Source: Mycolicibacterium vulneris (lineage in GTDB: Bacteria; Actinomycetota; Actinomycetes; Mycobacteriales; Mycobacteriaceae). From it: 64,000 nucleotides of DNA. Position 1 is the stretch's first letter. Each line of letters begins with the position of its first letter. The notes beneath the pieces are model-generated. The model was not told the DNA's origin. It searched no databases and saw only the letters and a program-made list of their open reading frames with translations. This document shows positions 34,279 through 42,749 of the stretch, in pieces. The stretch spans positions 1-64,000 of the forward strand of contig NZ_NCXM01000020.1 of assembly GCF_002104765.1 (NCBI RefSeq), in the 5' to 3' direction. A program made the position numbers and the translations under genes.

Positions 34279-35676
34279 GTGACTACCGACAAGACTTTCG
34301 CCGACCTCGGCGTGCGCGGCCAGCTGGTCGATGCGCTCGCCAAGCGCGGCATTACCCACCCGTTTCCGATTCAGGTCGAGACCCTGCCCGATACGCTCGC
34401 CGGACGCGACGTACTCGGTCGCGGAAAGACCGGCAGCGGTAAGACGCTGGCCTTCTCGATCCCGCTCGTCAGCCGGCTGTCGGAGGGAAACCGGCGCCGC
34501 TCGCGGCCGTCGGGGTTGGTGCTCGCGCCGACCCGAGAGTTAGCGACGCAGATCACAGCGACGCTCGAGCCGTTGGCGACGGCCTGCGGCCTGCGGATCA
34601 CCACGATCTTCGGCGGCGTATCGCAAAGCCGCCAGGTCGCCGCCCTCAAGTCCGGAGTCGATATCGTGGTCGCCTGCCCGGGCCGGCTCGAGGATTTGAT
34701 GAAGCAGCGGTTGATCAGCCTCGAGGCCGTCGAGATCACCGTCATCGATGAGGCCGATCACATGGCCGACCTCGGGTTCCTGCCCGGCGTCACCCGGATC
34801 CTGGCGGCGACCCCGAATGGCGGCCAGCGGCTGCTGTTCTCGGCGACCCTGGACAACGGCGTCGACAAGCTCGTCTCGCGATTCCTCCGGAACGAGGTGT
34901 TGCATTCGGTCGACGAGGCCAACTCGCCGGTATCCGAGATGACCCACCACGTCTTCCATGTCGCCAATGCCGACGCCAAGAAAGAGGTTGTGCACCGGCT
35001 CGCCTCCGGCACCGGTCGGCGGATCCTGTTCATGCGCACCAAGCACCAGGCGCGCAAGCTGGCCAGGCAGCTCACCGAGGCCGGTGTTCCGTCAGTTGAC
35101 CTGCACGGCAACCTGTCTCAGCCCGCACGCGAGCGCAACCTGGCTATGTTCGCCTCGGGCGGCGCCCGGGTGCTGGTGGCGACCGACATCGCGGCGCGGG
35201 GAGTGCACGTCGACGAGGTGGAGCTCGTCGTGCACATCGACCCACCCAGTGAGCACAAGTCCTATCTGCACCGGTCCGGGCGAACGGCGCGGGCGGGTAG
35301 CGCCGGTGACGTCGTCACCGTGGTGCTACCCGAGCAGCGCCGTGACACGCAGATGCTGATGCGCAAGGCCGGCATCAAGGTCGCCCCTCAACAGGTGACC
35401 GCGGCGTCGGACGCGGTGCAAGCGCTCGTGGGTGAGGTCGCGCCGTACCAGGCGCCCGCACCCGCCGGGGCGCCCTCGCACACACCTCAGCAGCATCGGA
35501 CCAACTCCGGCGGGCAGCGGCGCCGCCGTACCACCAGGTCGCCGAGGACCAATCCCACCCCCACCGAATCGGCGATGTCCCATCGCACGGGTGCGACCAA
35601 GCGGAGGCCGGATCGTCGCCGCTCGAGCCGTGCGCAAGGGAGTGCCGGTCAGCACGGTTCAGCGCCGGGCCAGTAG
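34279..35676 (+). CDS. DEAD-box ATP-dependent RNA helicase
   Basis: The product is 465 residues from a GTG with AAAGG eight bases upstream; the protein then reads T-T-D-K-T-F-A-D-L-G-V, the usual start of mycobacterial RhlE-like helicases. Motifs: Q-motif F-P-I-Q, Walker A G-K-T-G-S-G-K-T (motif I), P-T-R-E-L-A, D-E-A-D (motif II), S-A-T (motif III), and H-R-S-G-R-T-A-R-A-G (motif VI). A basic Arg/Pro/Thr-rich tail of about 70 residues likely binds RNA. It remodels RNA, often at low temperature. Its end overlaps the convergent methyltransferase gene by 18 bases. Confidence 0.93.
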   Translation: MTTDKTFADLGVRGQLVDALAKRGITHPFPIQVETLPDTLAGRDVLGRGKTGSGKTLAFSIPLVSRLSEGNRRRSRPSGLVLAPTRELATQITATLEPLATACGLRITTIFGGVSQSRQVAALKSGVDIVVACPGRLEDLMKQRLISLEAVEITVIDEADHMADLGFLPGVTRILAATPNGGQRLLFSATLDNGVDKLVSRFLRNEVLHSVDEANSPVSEMTHHVFHVANADAKKEVVHRLASGTGRRILFMRTKHQARKLARQLTEAGVPSVDLHGNLSQPARERNLAMFASGGARVLVATDIAARGVHVDEVELVVHIDPPSEHKSYLHRSGRTARAGSAGDVVTVVLPEQRRDTQMLMRKAGIKVAPQQVTAASDAVQALVGEVAPYQAPAPAGAPSHTPQQHRTNSGGQRRRRTTRSPRTNPTPTESAMSHRTGATKRRPDRRRSSRAQGSAGQHGSAPGQ

Positions 35677-36204
35677 CCACGCCTGACCGTCGCCTTCGTC
35701 GGCGCCGAGCAGGTCCAGGCCTGCGAAGGCGGCGGGCAACTCGCCGGCCGCGGCGCGGAAGGGGCCGGGGCGCGCCCCGACCTCGCTCAGCGCGGCAATG
35801 GCCAGCAGACCGCCCGGTGCGAGTCGTTCGATGATCGCCCGGTCGAGGCGGGGATCGCGGAACTTGCAGCACAGGATGACGTCGACCGGGGTTCCCGCCG
35901 GCAGACCGCCGTCGAAATCGACGACGTCGAAGCGACAGCGGCCGCCCACCGCGGCGCGCTGGGCCAGCTCCCGCGCGTGGCTGATCGCCACCGGGGAGAC
36001 GTCCAGCCCCACCACCTGCAGACCGCGTGAGGCCAGCCAGACCGAGCCGGTCCCCTGGCCGCAGGCGAGGTCGAGGGCCCTGCCGGCGGTGGGAAACAGA
36101 TCCGCATGTCCCGCGAAGACGGCGGGCGGCGCAACCGAACTCAGCGATGGCGGACCCTTCGCCGCGTACCGTTCGTCCCAGCGATGCCGGTCCGCTTCGC
36201 CCAT
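35659..36204 (-). CDS. Class I SAM-dependent methyltransferase
   Basis: The product is 181 residues from the ATG at 36204. The SAM-binding motif I is A-L-D-L-A-C-G-Q-G-T-G-S near residue 42, followed by V-V-G-L-D-V-S as the acidic motif II. The start R-W-D-E-R-Y-A-A-K-G resembles TehB/thiopurine-type methyltransferases. The substrate is unknown. It overlaps the end of the helicase gene on the other strand and is divergent from the TetR gene at 36354, with a palindrome between the two. Confidence 0.86.
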   Translation of the reverse strand: MGEADRHRWDERYAAKGPPSLSSVAPPAVFAGHADLFPTAGRALDLACGQGTGSVWLASRGLQVVGLDVSPVAISHARELAQRAAVGGRCRFDVVDFDGGLPAGTPVDVILCCKFRDPRLDRAIIERLAPGGLLAIAALSEVGARPGPFRAAAGELPAAFAGLDLLGADEGDGQAWLLARR

Positions 36205-36248
36205 AGGCGCCACTCTAGAACGGCGTGCGCCGGTGACAGTCAGTCCCG

Positions 36249-36270
36249 TTTTAGACAGTTGTCCGTAAAA
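36249..36270. promoter_or_regulatory. Palindromic operator candidate between methyltransferase and TetR genes
   Basis: TTTTA, GACA, GT, TGTC, CG, TAAAA are read in that order from 36249 to 36270, giving an interrupted palindrome with GACA/TGTC as core arms and TTTTA/TAAAA as outer arms. It is AT-rich relative to its surroundings and lies 45 bp before the methyltransferase start and 84 bp before the TetR start. A site for the adjacent TetR protein is the natural guess. Confidence 0.45.
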
Positions 36271-36353
36271 GGGCACCCGTGTCCGCACGAGCAGGCCGGC
36301 CGACCGCGATGGATGCTGTTGTTGGCGGCAGGTCCCGTTTCTACACTGGACGA

Positions 36354-36959
36354 GTGTCTAGAGATGCGTCGTTCCCGGTCGTCGTCGGGAAGGCGGCGGG
36401 TGCCGGTGCGGCCCGCCGCTCAGATCGCCGGCCCGGGCAGACCATTCGCAAGGTCCTCGATGCCGGGCTGGCGGAGCTGCGGGAATCCTCGTACGCGAAC
36501 CTGACGATGCGCGCGGTGGCGACCCGCGCCGGGGTGTCGCCGGCCAGCGCCTACACCTACTTTCCCTCGAAAAGCGCGCTGGTCGCGGCGGTGTACCTGC
36601 GCTTCCTGCGCGACCTGCCGCTACATACCGACGTCAACGACACGACGAAGACCCGGGTCAGCGCGACCCTGCGGGACATGGCGGTGGTGGTCGCCGATGA
36701 GCCGGAGCTCACCGCCGCCTGCGGGGCGGCCCTGATGGCCGACGATCCGGCGGTCGCGCCGCTTCGGGAACAGATCGGCGAAGAAGTGTCCAAACGGATC
36801 GGGGCCGCGCTCGGTCCGGGTTGGCCCCGATCCGTCAAATCCACGCTGCAGATGACCTTTTCCGGTGCGCTGATGACCGCCCGGTTCGTCAGCTTCACCG
36901 AGATCTCCGGACAGCTCGACGAGGCCGTCAACCTCATCCTGGGAGCATCGGTCGCATGA
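36354..36959 (+). CDS. TetR family transcriptional regulator
   Basis: The product is about 201 residues from a GTG start that removes an unconserved leader. The helix-turn-helix is near residues 35-65: L-T-M-R-A-V-A-T-R-A-G-V-S-P-A-S-A-Y-T-Y-F-P-S-K-S-A-L (in part). The C-terminal ligand domain is divergent, as usual. The TetR plus convergent D-aminoacylase-type gene pair recalls Rv2912c-Rv2913c of M. tuberculosis. Targets probably include its own promoter and the divergent methyltransferase. Confidence 0.88.
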   Translation: MSRDASFPVVVGKAAGAGAARRSDRRPGQTIRKVLDAGLAELRESSYANLTMRAVATRAGVSPASAYTYFPSKSALVAAVYLRFLRDLPLHTDVNDTTKTRVSATLRDMAVVVADEPELTAACGAALMADDPAVAPLREQIGEEVSKRIGAALGPGWPRSVKSTLQMTFSGALMTARFVSFTEISGQLDEAVNLILGASVA

Positions 36960-36988
36960 ATCGCTGCGTGCCAAGCGAGTCGGCGCGG

Positions 36989-38761
36989 CTAGCCCGTGTA
37001 GGCCAGCTTTCGTGCCGAGCTGCCGGTGCCGGCCCGGAGGAATTCACCGAAGCGCTGCTCGCCCAGCTCTGGCGAGGCCTCGCCCGCGCCGAAGGCGAGT
37101 TTCCCGGACACCAGGACCGCCGTGACCGTCTCGTCGTTGCGGTTCACCATCCGCGACAGCCCGCCGTAGGACTCGACCGGATGCTCGGCGTACCGCTCGA
37201 GTGACTCGTCGAGCTTGTCCGGATTGATGACGACGATGTCGGCGCGGTCGCCTTCACGCAGCGTGCCGGCGTCGATGTCGTACCACGCACCGAGTTCACC
37301 GGTGAGCCGGTGCACGGCGTGCTCCATCGACATGAACGGCCTGCCCTGCTTCTCGGCGTCGCGCACGTGGCGCAGCAGCCGCAGACCCGAGTTGTAGAAC
37401 GCCATGTTGCGCAGGTGCGCGCCCGCGTCCGAGAACCCCATCTGAACGTTGGGACTCTGCGCAAGCTTCTTGAGCAATTCGGGCCGGTGGTTGGAGATCG
37501 TGGTGCGCCAGCGCAGCTTTTCGCCGTGCTCGAGCACCAGGTCGAGGAACGCGTCGACCGGATGCAGGCCGCCGCGGTCCAGACCCACCTGCCCGAAGGA
37601 CTTACCGACCACCGATTCGTCCGGGCACGCCACGATGTCGGCATCGAAGAAGTCGCGGTGCCACACCCGGGGCCCGTACTTCTGGTCGTAGTCCTTGCGG
37701 AACTGACGCCGGTAGTCCTCGTCGCGCATCAGCTCGTTGCGGGTGATCTCGTCCTGCAGGTGCAGCGCCGCGGCACCGGAGCCGAACTCTTCGAAGATCA
37801 CCAGCGAGATCCCGTCGGCGTAGACCTCGAACGGCACCGGCAGGTGCTGCCAGCGGAAATCCGCGCCCAGCGCGTTGACCATCCGCGCGAGCCAATCCAT
37901 CAGATGGATGACCGGCGGCAGGGATTTCACATCTGCGGCCGACAGCAGGCTGGTCTTCAATCGCCGGCGCCCGACCCCGAGCGACGTCGCCAGCTGCGAG
38001 ACGATCGACAGCGGGTTCTTGATGTCGGGGCCCGACTGCAGGATTTTGTTGCGCCGCCGCAGGATCGCGTTCAAGCGCCGGAGTTCACGCGGCTTTGCAT
38101 AGGTCGACGGCAGCGTGCGCGACCGGCAGACCTCGCCGTCGAGTTTGTCGAACAGCAGTTGCTGCGAGGACAGCCCGATGAAACCTTCGTCGAGAGCCTC
38201 TTCGAGCATCGACTCCATCCGCGCGAGTTCGGCCGCCGACGGGCGAGTGTCCTTGCGGGTCGCCCGGTCCAGGCCCATCGTGGCGGCGCGCATGTCGGAG
38301 TGCCCGATGAACGCCGCGATGTTGGGGCCGAGGTTCAGCTGCTCGAGCGCGGTCACATATTCCTTGGGGTTGTTCCACGACCGGGCTTCGTTGAGCTGTT
38401 CGATGACGTAGCGCCGCGGGATGGCCTCGACGCGGCCGAAGATGTCGCCCGCGTCGACGTTGTCCAGGTACACGGTGGACAGCGAGCAGGAGCCCAGCAT
38501 CACCGTCGTCACGCCATGCCGCAGTGATTCGGAAAGCGCTGGTTCACAAAGTGTTTCGATGTCGTAGTGGGTGTGGATGTCGATGATGCCGGGAATCACC
38601 CACTGACCCGTCGCATCGATGACCCGGGCCCCGGTCGTATGGAGTGGCCCCTTGGCGATGGTGACGACGCGGCCATCACGCACGCCGATGTCCCGCAGAG
38701 CCGACGGCCCGCCCGTCCCATCGAACCAGCGGCCGTTGGTGATCACGGTGTCGTACTGCAT
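36989..38761 (-). CDS. N-acyl-D-amino-acid deacylase-type amidohydrolase
   Basis: The product is 590 residues, an amidohydrolase-superfamily TIM barrel. Seen: I-P-G-I-I-D-I-H-T-H-Y-D with the first metal histidines, G-H-S-D-M-R, M-G-F-S-D-A-G-A-H with the late aspartate, and a C-terminal strand set ending in a composite beta-sandwich (D-I-V-V-I-N-P-D). Such enzymes cleave N-acyl-D-amino acids or related cyclic amides. The close relative by gene context is Rv2913c. The promoter, 50 bp upstream of the ATG, overlaps the palindrome at 38811-38828, so the next TetR gene may repress it. Confidence 0.9.
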   Translation of the reverse strand: MQYDTVITNGRWFDGTGGPSALRDIGVRDGRVVTIAKGPLHTTGARVIDATGQWVIPGIIDIHTHYDIETLCEPALSESLRHGVTTVMLGSCSLSTVYLDNVDAGDIFGRVEAIPRRYVIEQLNEARSWNNPKEYVTALEQLNLGPNIAAFIGHSDMRAATMGLDRATRKDTRPSAAELARMESMLEEALDEGFIGLSSQQLLFDKLDGEVCRSRTLPSTYAKPRELRRLNAILRRRNKILQSGPDIKNPLSIVSQLATSLGVGRRRLKTSLLSAADVKSLPPVIHLMDWLARMVNALGADFRWQHLPVPFEVYADGISLVIFEEFGSGAAALHLQDEITRNELMRDEDYRRQFRKDYDQKYGPRVWHRDFFDADIVACPDESVVGKSFGQVGLDRGGLHPVDAFLDLVLEHGEKLRWRTTISNHRPELLKKLAQSPNVQMGFSDAGAHLRNMAFYNSGLRLLRHVRDAEKQGRPFMSMEHAVHRLTGELGAWYDIDAGTLREGDRADIVVINPDKLDESLERYAEHPVESYGGLSRMVNRNDETVTAVLVSGKLAFGAGEASPELGEQRFGEFLRAGTGSSARKLAYTG

Positions 38762-38810
38762 CGGTCGGCCTCTCTGTCGCGCCGGAGCCCTCCGGATCCG
38801 CAGTGATCAT

Positions 38811-38828
38811 ACATAATGCGCATATTGT
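38811..38828. promoter_or_regulatory. Operator copy 1 for the TetR protein encoded at 38942
   Basis: ACATAATGCGCATATTGT matches its own reverse complement at 14 of 18 positions. With its flanks it reads CAT-ACATAATG...TGT-CCTG, and the same flanks and similar core recur at 39645-39662 beyond the TetR gene. It lies 50 bp before the amidohydrolase start and 114 bp before the TetR start. Duplication on both sides of a regulator gene argues for a true binding site. Confidence 0.68.
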
Positions 38829-38941
38829 CCTGCCGCGCTATCGGCGCACGACTCGGCGGTTAGCCAGCAACGATGGCGTCGCGACAGACGTTATGATCCA
38901 GCTGTGGGGTTCACCGGCCACGGGTTTGCCGCCCGTTAATC

Positions 38942-39613
38942 ATGCGCAGTCACGGTTGGGCGGGAAACACGCCGGCGTCCGATGCGGAGGCGATCGAGCG
39001 CATCCTCGACGCCGCCGACAAGATCATCGACGAACGTGGCTCGGCGATGCGGATCGCGGATGTGGCGCGGGCACTGGGGGTGACCCGGCAGACCGTCTAC
39101 CGATACTTCCCCGGGACGCAGGCCTTATTGGTGGCGTCCGCGATGCGGTCGGCCGACGGCTTCCTCGATCGCATGGCGGCCCACCTGGAGGGCGTCACCG
39201 ATCCGGTGGTGGCCATCACCGAAGGAATGGCTTTTGCCGTCGAGGAGCTGGCCGCGGACAACCAGGTCGAGTTCGTGCTCAGCCAGCGCCACCGCGGCGC
39301 CCAGAAGGTTTCGATCATCTCCGATACCGCCCTGGCCTTCGGTCGTTCGATGCTCCATCGCTACGACATCGACTGGGAGCAGTACGGTTTCGATGAGGCC
39401 GGCCTGGACGAGCTGAACGAATTCTCGCTGCGGGTTCTGCATTCCTTCCTGACCGACCCGGGACGGCCGCCGCGCAGCGGTGCCGATCTCCGGCGCTACC
39501 TCACCCGCTGGGTAGGACCGGCGATCGCCTACCCGCAGATGGTCCGGGCCATGGATGCACTGGGCGCCGCGGAGCCGCCGCGAACGCGACGGCGCTCGTC
39601 GAAAGCCTCCTGA
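38942..39613 (+). CDS. TetR family transcriptional regulator
   Basis: The product is 223 residues. The helix-turn-helix spans about residues 35-60: M-R-I-A-D-V-A-R-A-L-G-V-T-R-Q-T-V-Y-R-Y-F-P-G (in part). The C-terminal region is unassigned and ends in a basic R-T-R-R-R-S-S-K. Near-identical palindromic sites lie on both sides of the gene, one in the promoter of the divergent amidohydrolase and one before the small membrane-protein gene, so both neighbours are probable targets. The RBS before this ATG is weak. Confidence 0.9.
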   Translation: MRSHGWAGNTPASDAEAIERILDAADKIIDERGSAMRIADVARALGVTRQTVYRYFPGTQALLVASAMRSADGFLDRMAAHLEGVTDPVVAITEGMAFAVEELAADNQVEFVLSQRHRGAQKVSIISDTALAFGRSMLHRYDIDWEQYGFDEAGLDELNEFSLRVLHSFLTDPGRPPRSGADLRRYLTRWVGPAIAYPQMVRAMDALGAAEPPRTRRRSSKAS

Positions 39614-39644
39614 CCGGCCGGGCGGGAGCGGCGATCTTGACCAT

Positions 39645-39662
39645 ACATATTCGCCATTATGT
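39645..39662. promoter_or_regulatory. Operator copy 2 for the TetR protein encoded at 38942
   Basis: ACATATTCGCCATTATGT matches its reverse complement at 14 of 18 positions and sits in the same flanks (CAT before, CCTG after) as copy 1 at 38811. It lies 67-84 bp upstream of the GTG of the small membrane-protein gene, a usual operator distance. Confidence 0.68.
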
Positions 39663-39728
39663 CCTGGCGTCGCGATGCGCGAATCCTCAACGGGCCGACG
39701 TTGTCCACCGATCGAAGGAGGCCTCGAC

Positions 39729-40196
39729 GTGGTGGGTTTGGCACAGGTCGCGCTGAACAGCGCGCCCATCTTCGGTGGCGCGCTGCTCGCGGTTGCGGCC
39801 GGGCAGTTCCGGGGTCCTGATTACCGGGAAGCGATCAAGCAGGACATGGACCTGCTCGACCGACTGCCGCCCGAAGATGTCGACAGGCGCGCGGAATTGC
39901 GGCGCAGCATCGAGGGTCGCGTCGACGACCTGATCGATGCGGCGGACCGCAGTCGCGTGCTACGCCGGGCCGCACTGTCCTACCACGGCAACTGGCGAGA
40001 CGGGGTTCTGCTGCTCTGTGCCGTGCTCTTCACGATCGTCTGGTGGGACGTCAGTCACAGCAGGGACAACTGGCTGCCGATGTTCGTCGTGTTGATCTTG
40101 CTGTGCGTGGTGGCCGCCGCCTACGCGTTCCGCGGCGCGCTGCACGGCGCCCGGTCCGCTTTCCGCGCGAAGCGAAAGGGTCACGCCCAGGGCTAG
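39729..40196 (+). CDS. Hypothetical membrane protein
   Basis: The product is 155 residues. The GTG start was chosen because AAGGAGG is placed about eight bases upstream. A weak hydrophobic segment is at residues 2-25, a charged helical middle (residues 30-80, D-L-L-D-R-L-P-P-E-D-V-D-R-R) follows, and two membrane helices lie at about 96-112 and 118-138, ending in a basic tail. I do not recognise the family. The operator-like palindrome upstream suggests control by the preceding TetR. Confidence 0.75.
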   Translation: MVGLAQVALNSAPIFGGALLAVAAGQFRGPDYREAIKQDMDLLDRLPPEDVDRRAELRRSIEGRVDDLIDAADRSRVLRRAALSYHGNWRDGVLLLCAVLFTIVWWDVSHSRDNWLPMFVVLILLCVVAAAYAFRGALHGARSAFRAKRKGHAQG

Positions 40197-40303
40197 CGGG
40201 CGCCCGTCGGCGCGAGTCGTCGACTTGGAGGTCTTCGTCACATCCGCGGCGGTGGCCGACCGCTCAGCGCGCGCTTCCGGGCGTCCTGTGGCAGGATCGC
40301 GCT

Positions 40304-40975
40304 GTGCAGGCGCATCCCCTCGCTGTGTTGACTTGTGCTGTGCTGTCGCCGATTTGGGCTCTGCTCGTCGGCCCGGTCACGGCGGCGTCCGCGGATCCAT
40401 GCCCCGACGTCGAGGTGGTGTTCGCCCGGGGCACCACCGAGCCGCCCGGTGTCGGCCGCATCGGCCAGAACTTCGTCGACACCTTGCGCTCACACGTCGG
40501 CGGCAAGTCGGTCGGCGTGTATCCGGTCAACTATCCGGCCACCACCGACTTCCCCACGGCCGCCGACGGCATCAACGACGCCGGCAGTCACGTCGAACAG
40601 ATGGCGGCGAATTGCCCCCGCACCAAGATGGTGCTGGGTGGCTACTCGCAGGGCGCCGCGGTGATGGGCTTCGTCACCGAAAGTGCTGTCCCGGACGGCG
40701 TGCACCTGGTGCAGGCGCTACAACCGATGCCGGCCGAAGTGGCCAACCACGTGGCGGCGGTGGCGCTGTTCGGCAAGCCGTCGAGTCAGTTCATGAGCAT
40801 CATCAACCAGCCGCCGGTCAACATCGGGCCGCTGTATTCGGCAAAAACGCTCGAGTTGTGTGTCCCCGGCGACCCGGTCTGTTCCGGCGCGGGCAACCCC
40901 GCCGCGCACCGTCAATACGTCGAAGCCGGGATGGTCGACCAGGCGGCCGATTTCGCCGCCAACCGGCTCTCGTAA
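40304..40975 (+). CDS. Cutinase family serine esterase, secreted
   Basis: The product is 223 residues from a GTG start. A Sec signal peptide (about residues 1-30, ending A-S-A) precedes D-P-C-P-D-V-E-V-V-F-A-R-G-T-T-E. The nucleophile serine is in G-Y-S-Q-G near residue 110; the later C-V-P-G-D-P-V-C and A-H-R-Q-Y-V supply the Asp and His of the triad, and the cysteines would form the usual disulphides. Mycobacterial cutinase-like proteins hydrolyse lipid esters outside the cell. It converges with the SDR gene. Confidence 0.93.
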   Translation: MQAHPLAVLTCAVLSPIWALLVGPVTAASADPCPDVEVVFARGTTEPPGVGRIGQNFVDTLRSHVGGKSVGVYPVNYPATTDFPTAADGINDAGSHVEQMAANCPRTKMVLGGYSQGAAVMGFVTESAVPDGVHLVQALQPMPAEVANHVAAVALFGKPSSQFMSIINQPPVNIGPLYSAKTLELCVPGDPVCSGAGNPAAHRQYVEAGMVDQAADFAANRLS

Positions 40976-41007
40976 GCCTCGCGCTCTTTCAGCGCCAGGG
41001 CCTGCCC

Positions 41008-41895
41008 TCACTCGGCCGCGCCACCGATCATGTCGTGCACGTCGCGCACGGACCACGGCGCGGCCTGATGGTGGTCGCGGTAGCCCAGCAGCCGCGGGGT
41101 CTGGCGGTCGAAGCTGCCGACGAAACCGCCTGCCGCAACCAGGATTCGGCCCGTCACGTCGCGCGATAAATCGCCGGCGAGATAGGCGTAGACCGGTGCG
41201 ACGAACTCGGGCGGAGCGCTGTCGAGCGATGCCCGCATGGTCATCTCGTCGAGCAGCCCACGGCGGTGCAGATCTTCGATGTGTTGTTCGTATTCGACTC
41301 CGGTCGACAGGCGTGTCCTGGCGCCGGGGCACACCACATTGGCCCGCACGCCGTAGGGCTTCAGTTCGGCGGCGATGGCCATCGTCAGGCCGTTGACGGC
41401 GCCCTTGCCGGCCGGATATCCCGTCCCGCCGTAGTCACCCAGATACGCAACCGAACTGGTGTTGACGATGGCTCCGTGCCCCTGCTCGGCCAGCACCGGG
41501 GCGGCCGCCCGGCAGGTGTGGAAGGCCGTGCCGAGGTGGCCACTGATCAGCCGGTCGAACTCGTCCGGGGTGATGGTCAGGATCGACGAGCCGGGGGGTT
41601 CTGCGATGCCGGCGCAATTGATCAGGGTGTCCAGTCGCCCGAACGCGCTGAGGCATTTGTCGACGAGCGATCGCGCGACGCGCTCGTCGTCAGCGGCTCC
41701 GACCACCGCGGTGGCCCGCCCGCCCGACGCGGTGATCGTTGCGACCGTTTCTTCCACGGCGTGTTCGTCACGTCCGTTGACGACTACACAGGCGCCCAGG
41801 CTGCCCAGCAGCTCTGCGACCGCTCGTCCGATGCCGCGACTGCCACCCGACACCACCACAGCGCGCCCATCGAGCGCAGCCTCGGTGCCGCTCAT
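41008..41895 (-). CDS. SDR family oxidoreductase
   Basis: The product is 295 residues. The cofactor loop is V-V-V-S-G-G-S-R-G-I-G near residue 13 and the N-A-G-equivalent is N-C-A-G. The catalytic Y-x3-K appears as G-Y-P-A-G-K, and the catalytic serine in N-T-S-S-V. The C-terminus is about 40 residues longer than the SDR core. Substrate unknown. The TetR-type operator seen elsewhere is not present. About 785 bp of gene-poor DNA lies upstream. Confidence 0.87.
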   Translation of the reverse strand: MSGTEAALDGRAVVVSGGSRGIGRAVAELLGSLGACVVVNGRDEHAVEETVATITASGGRATAVVGAADDERVARSLVDKCLSAFGRLDTLINCAGIAEPPGSSILTITPDEFDRLISGHLGTAFHTCRAAAPVLAEQGHGAIVNTSSVAYLGDYGGTGYPAGKGAVNGLTMAIAAELKPYGVRANVVCPGARTRLSTGVEYEQHIEDLHRRGLLDEMTMRASLDSAPPEFVAPVYAYLAGDLSRDVTGRILVAAGGFVGSFDRQTPRLLGYRDHHQAAPWSVRDVHDMIGGAAE

Positions 41896-42680
41896 CGCCC
41901 GCTCCGGTGGGTGCGCCGGCGAGGACCACGTAAAGCGTTGCGCGCGAATCGCTCTCGCGGTCGGGTGTAGCCGGCGCGGCCGGTCGATGTCGCGAACATT
42001 AGGCGAACAGTACCCAGCCGGACCAGGAAATGAGAACCAACGCCGGCTATTGCGGATCACGGACCCGTCAGCAATCTCTACCAACCGGATGATTGGGCGC
42101 GCGGCGGCGCCCGCCCCGCTGCACAATCGCCGCCTGGGTCGGCCGCCGGTGCACCGGCGTTCTCCCCGCCGGCAACCGGCCCGGCAGGCCGCTCGCACAG
42201 CGGGGTGAACCAGGTCACCGCGACGGCGCGCAACCCTGATTCGATCGCCGGTCGGGTTTGCCGACGACGACAGGACCGGCGTCACCGCTCGACGGAGGAG
42301 CACGACGCCGCACGTCGGAGGCGATCACGCAACCGGCGCGATGCCGTCGCGCCGCGACCGGGGGCTTGCTGGCGCCCCACCCGATCGCGCCGGCCCCGCG
42401 CGGAAAAGCCCCCGATCCGCTGCGGCGACCCGCGCCGGGTGAGGCGAAGGGGCGTATAGTTTCCAACGAAGTCCGTAATGGACGTGTCGCCGTTTAGCTA
42501 AAAGCGGTCCAGCAGCCGCACGGCTACTGAGCTTGGTATGGCTCCGGCGAACAAGCCCCAGTCAACTCCCCGCTCCTTCGTGCGTGGTTAACGACCCGTC
42601 CGGCGGATTGAGATGCAGGGGGGCGAGATGTGCACAGAGCTGCAACCTCCCATTGCACACGACTCGAGGGGAGAGTCAGC
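41896..42680. other. Gene-poor region between SDR and sigma factor
   Basis: The 785-bp region has no recognisable protein; open frames here are Arg/Pro-rich with no homologue I know. A 10-bp perfect palindrome TTTAGCTAAA is at 42493-42502 within CCG...CGG flanks. On the minus strand GGTTC, 18 bp, GGGTAC ending at 42010 loosely resembles a SigF promoter but the spacing is long. It may hold regulatory RNA or long leaders for the two divergent genes. Confidence 0.4.
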
Positions 42681-42749
42681 ATGCAAACTTGTTTTCGCGC
42701 AACCGTTTACACGATTTTTCGAGTGAACGCGGGGTGCGCCAGCCGATGA
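42681..42749 (+). CDS. Short upstream ORF coupled to the sigma factor gene
   Basis: A 22-codon ORF starts ATG at 42681 with a strong GGGGAGAG ribosome site five bases upstream. It encodes M-Q-T-C-F-R-A-T-V-Y-T-I-F-R-V-N-A-G and ends in a TGA that overlaps the sigma ATG as ATGA. The sigma gene itself lacks a good ribosome site, so its translation may depend on ribosomes leaving this ORF. No homologue is known to me, so this is an inference from signals only. Confidence 0.5.
   Translation: MQTCFRATVYTIFRVNAGCASR

Noticed and set aside
42010..42038. SigF-like promoter on the minus strand before the SDR gene (GGTTC, 18 bp, GGGTAC)
   Set aside because: The -35 element is off consensus and the spacing is too long by about two bases.
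41459..42208. A 249-codon plus-strand frame spanning the SDR start and its upstream gap
   Set aside because: It is antisense to the SDR N-terminus, biased to Arg/Ser/Pro/Ala and without a known domain.
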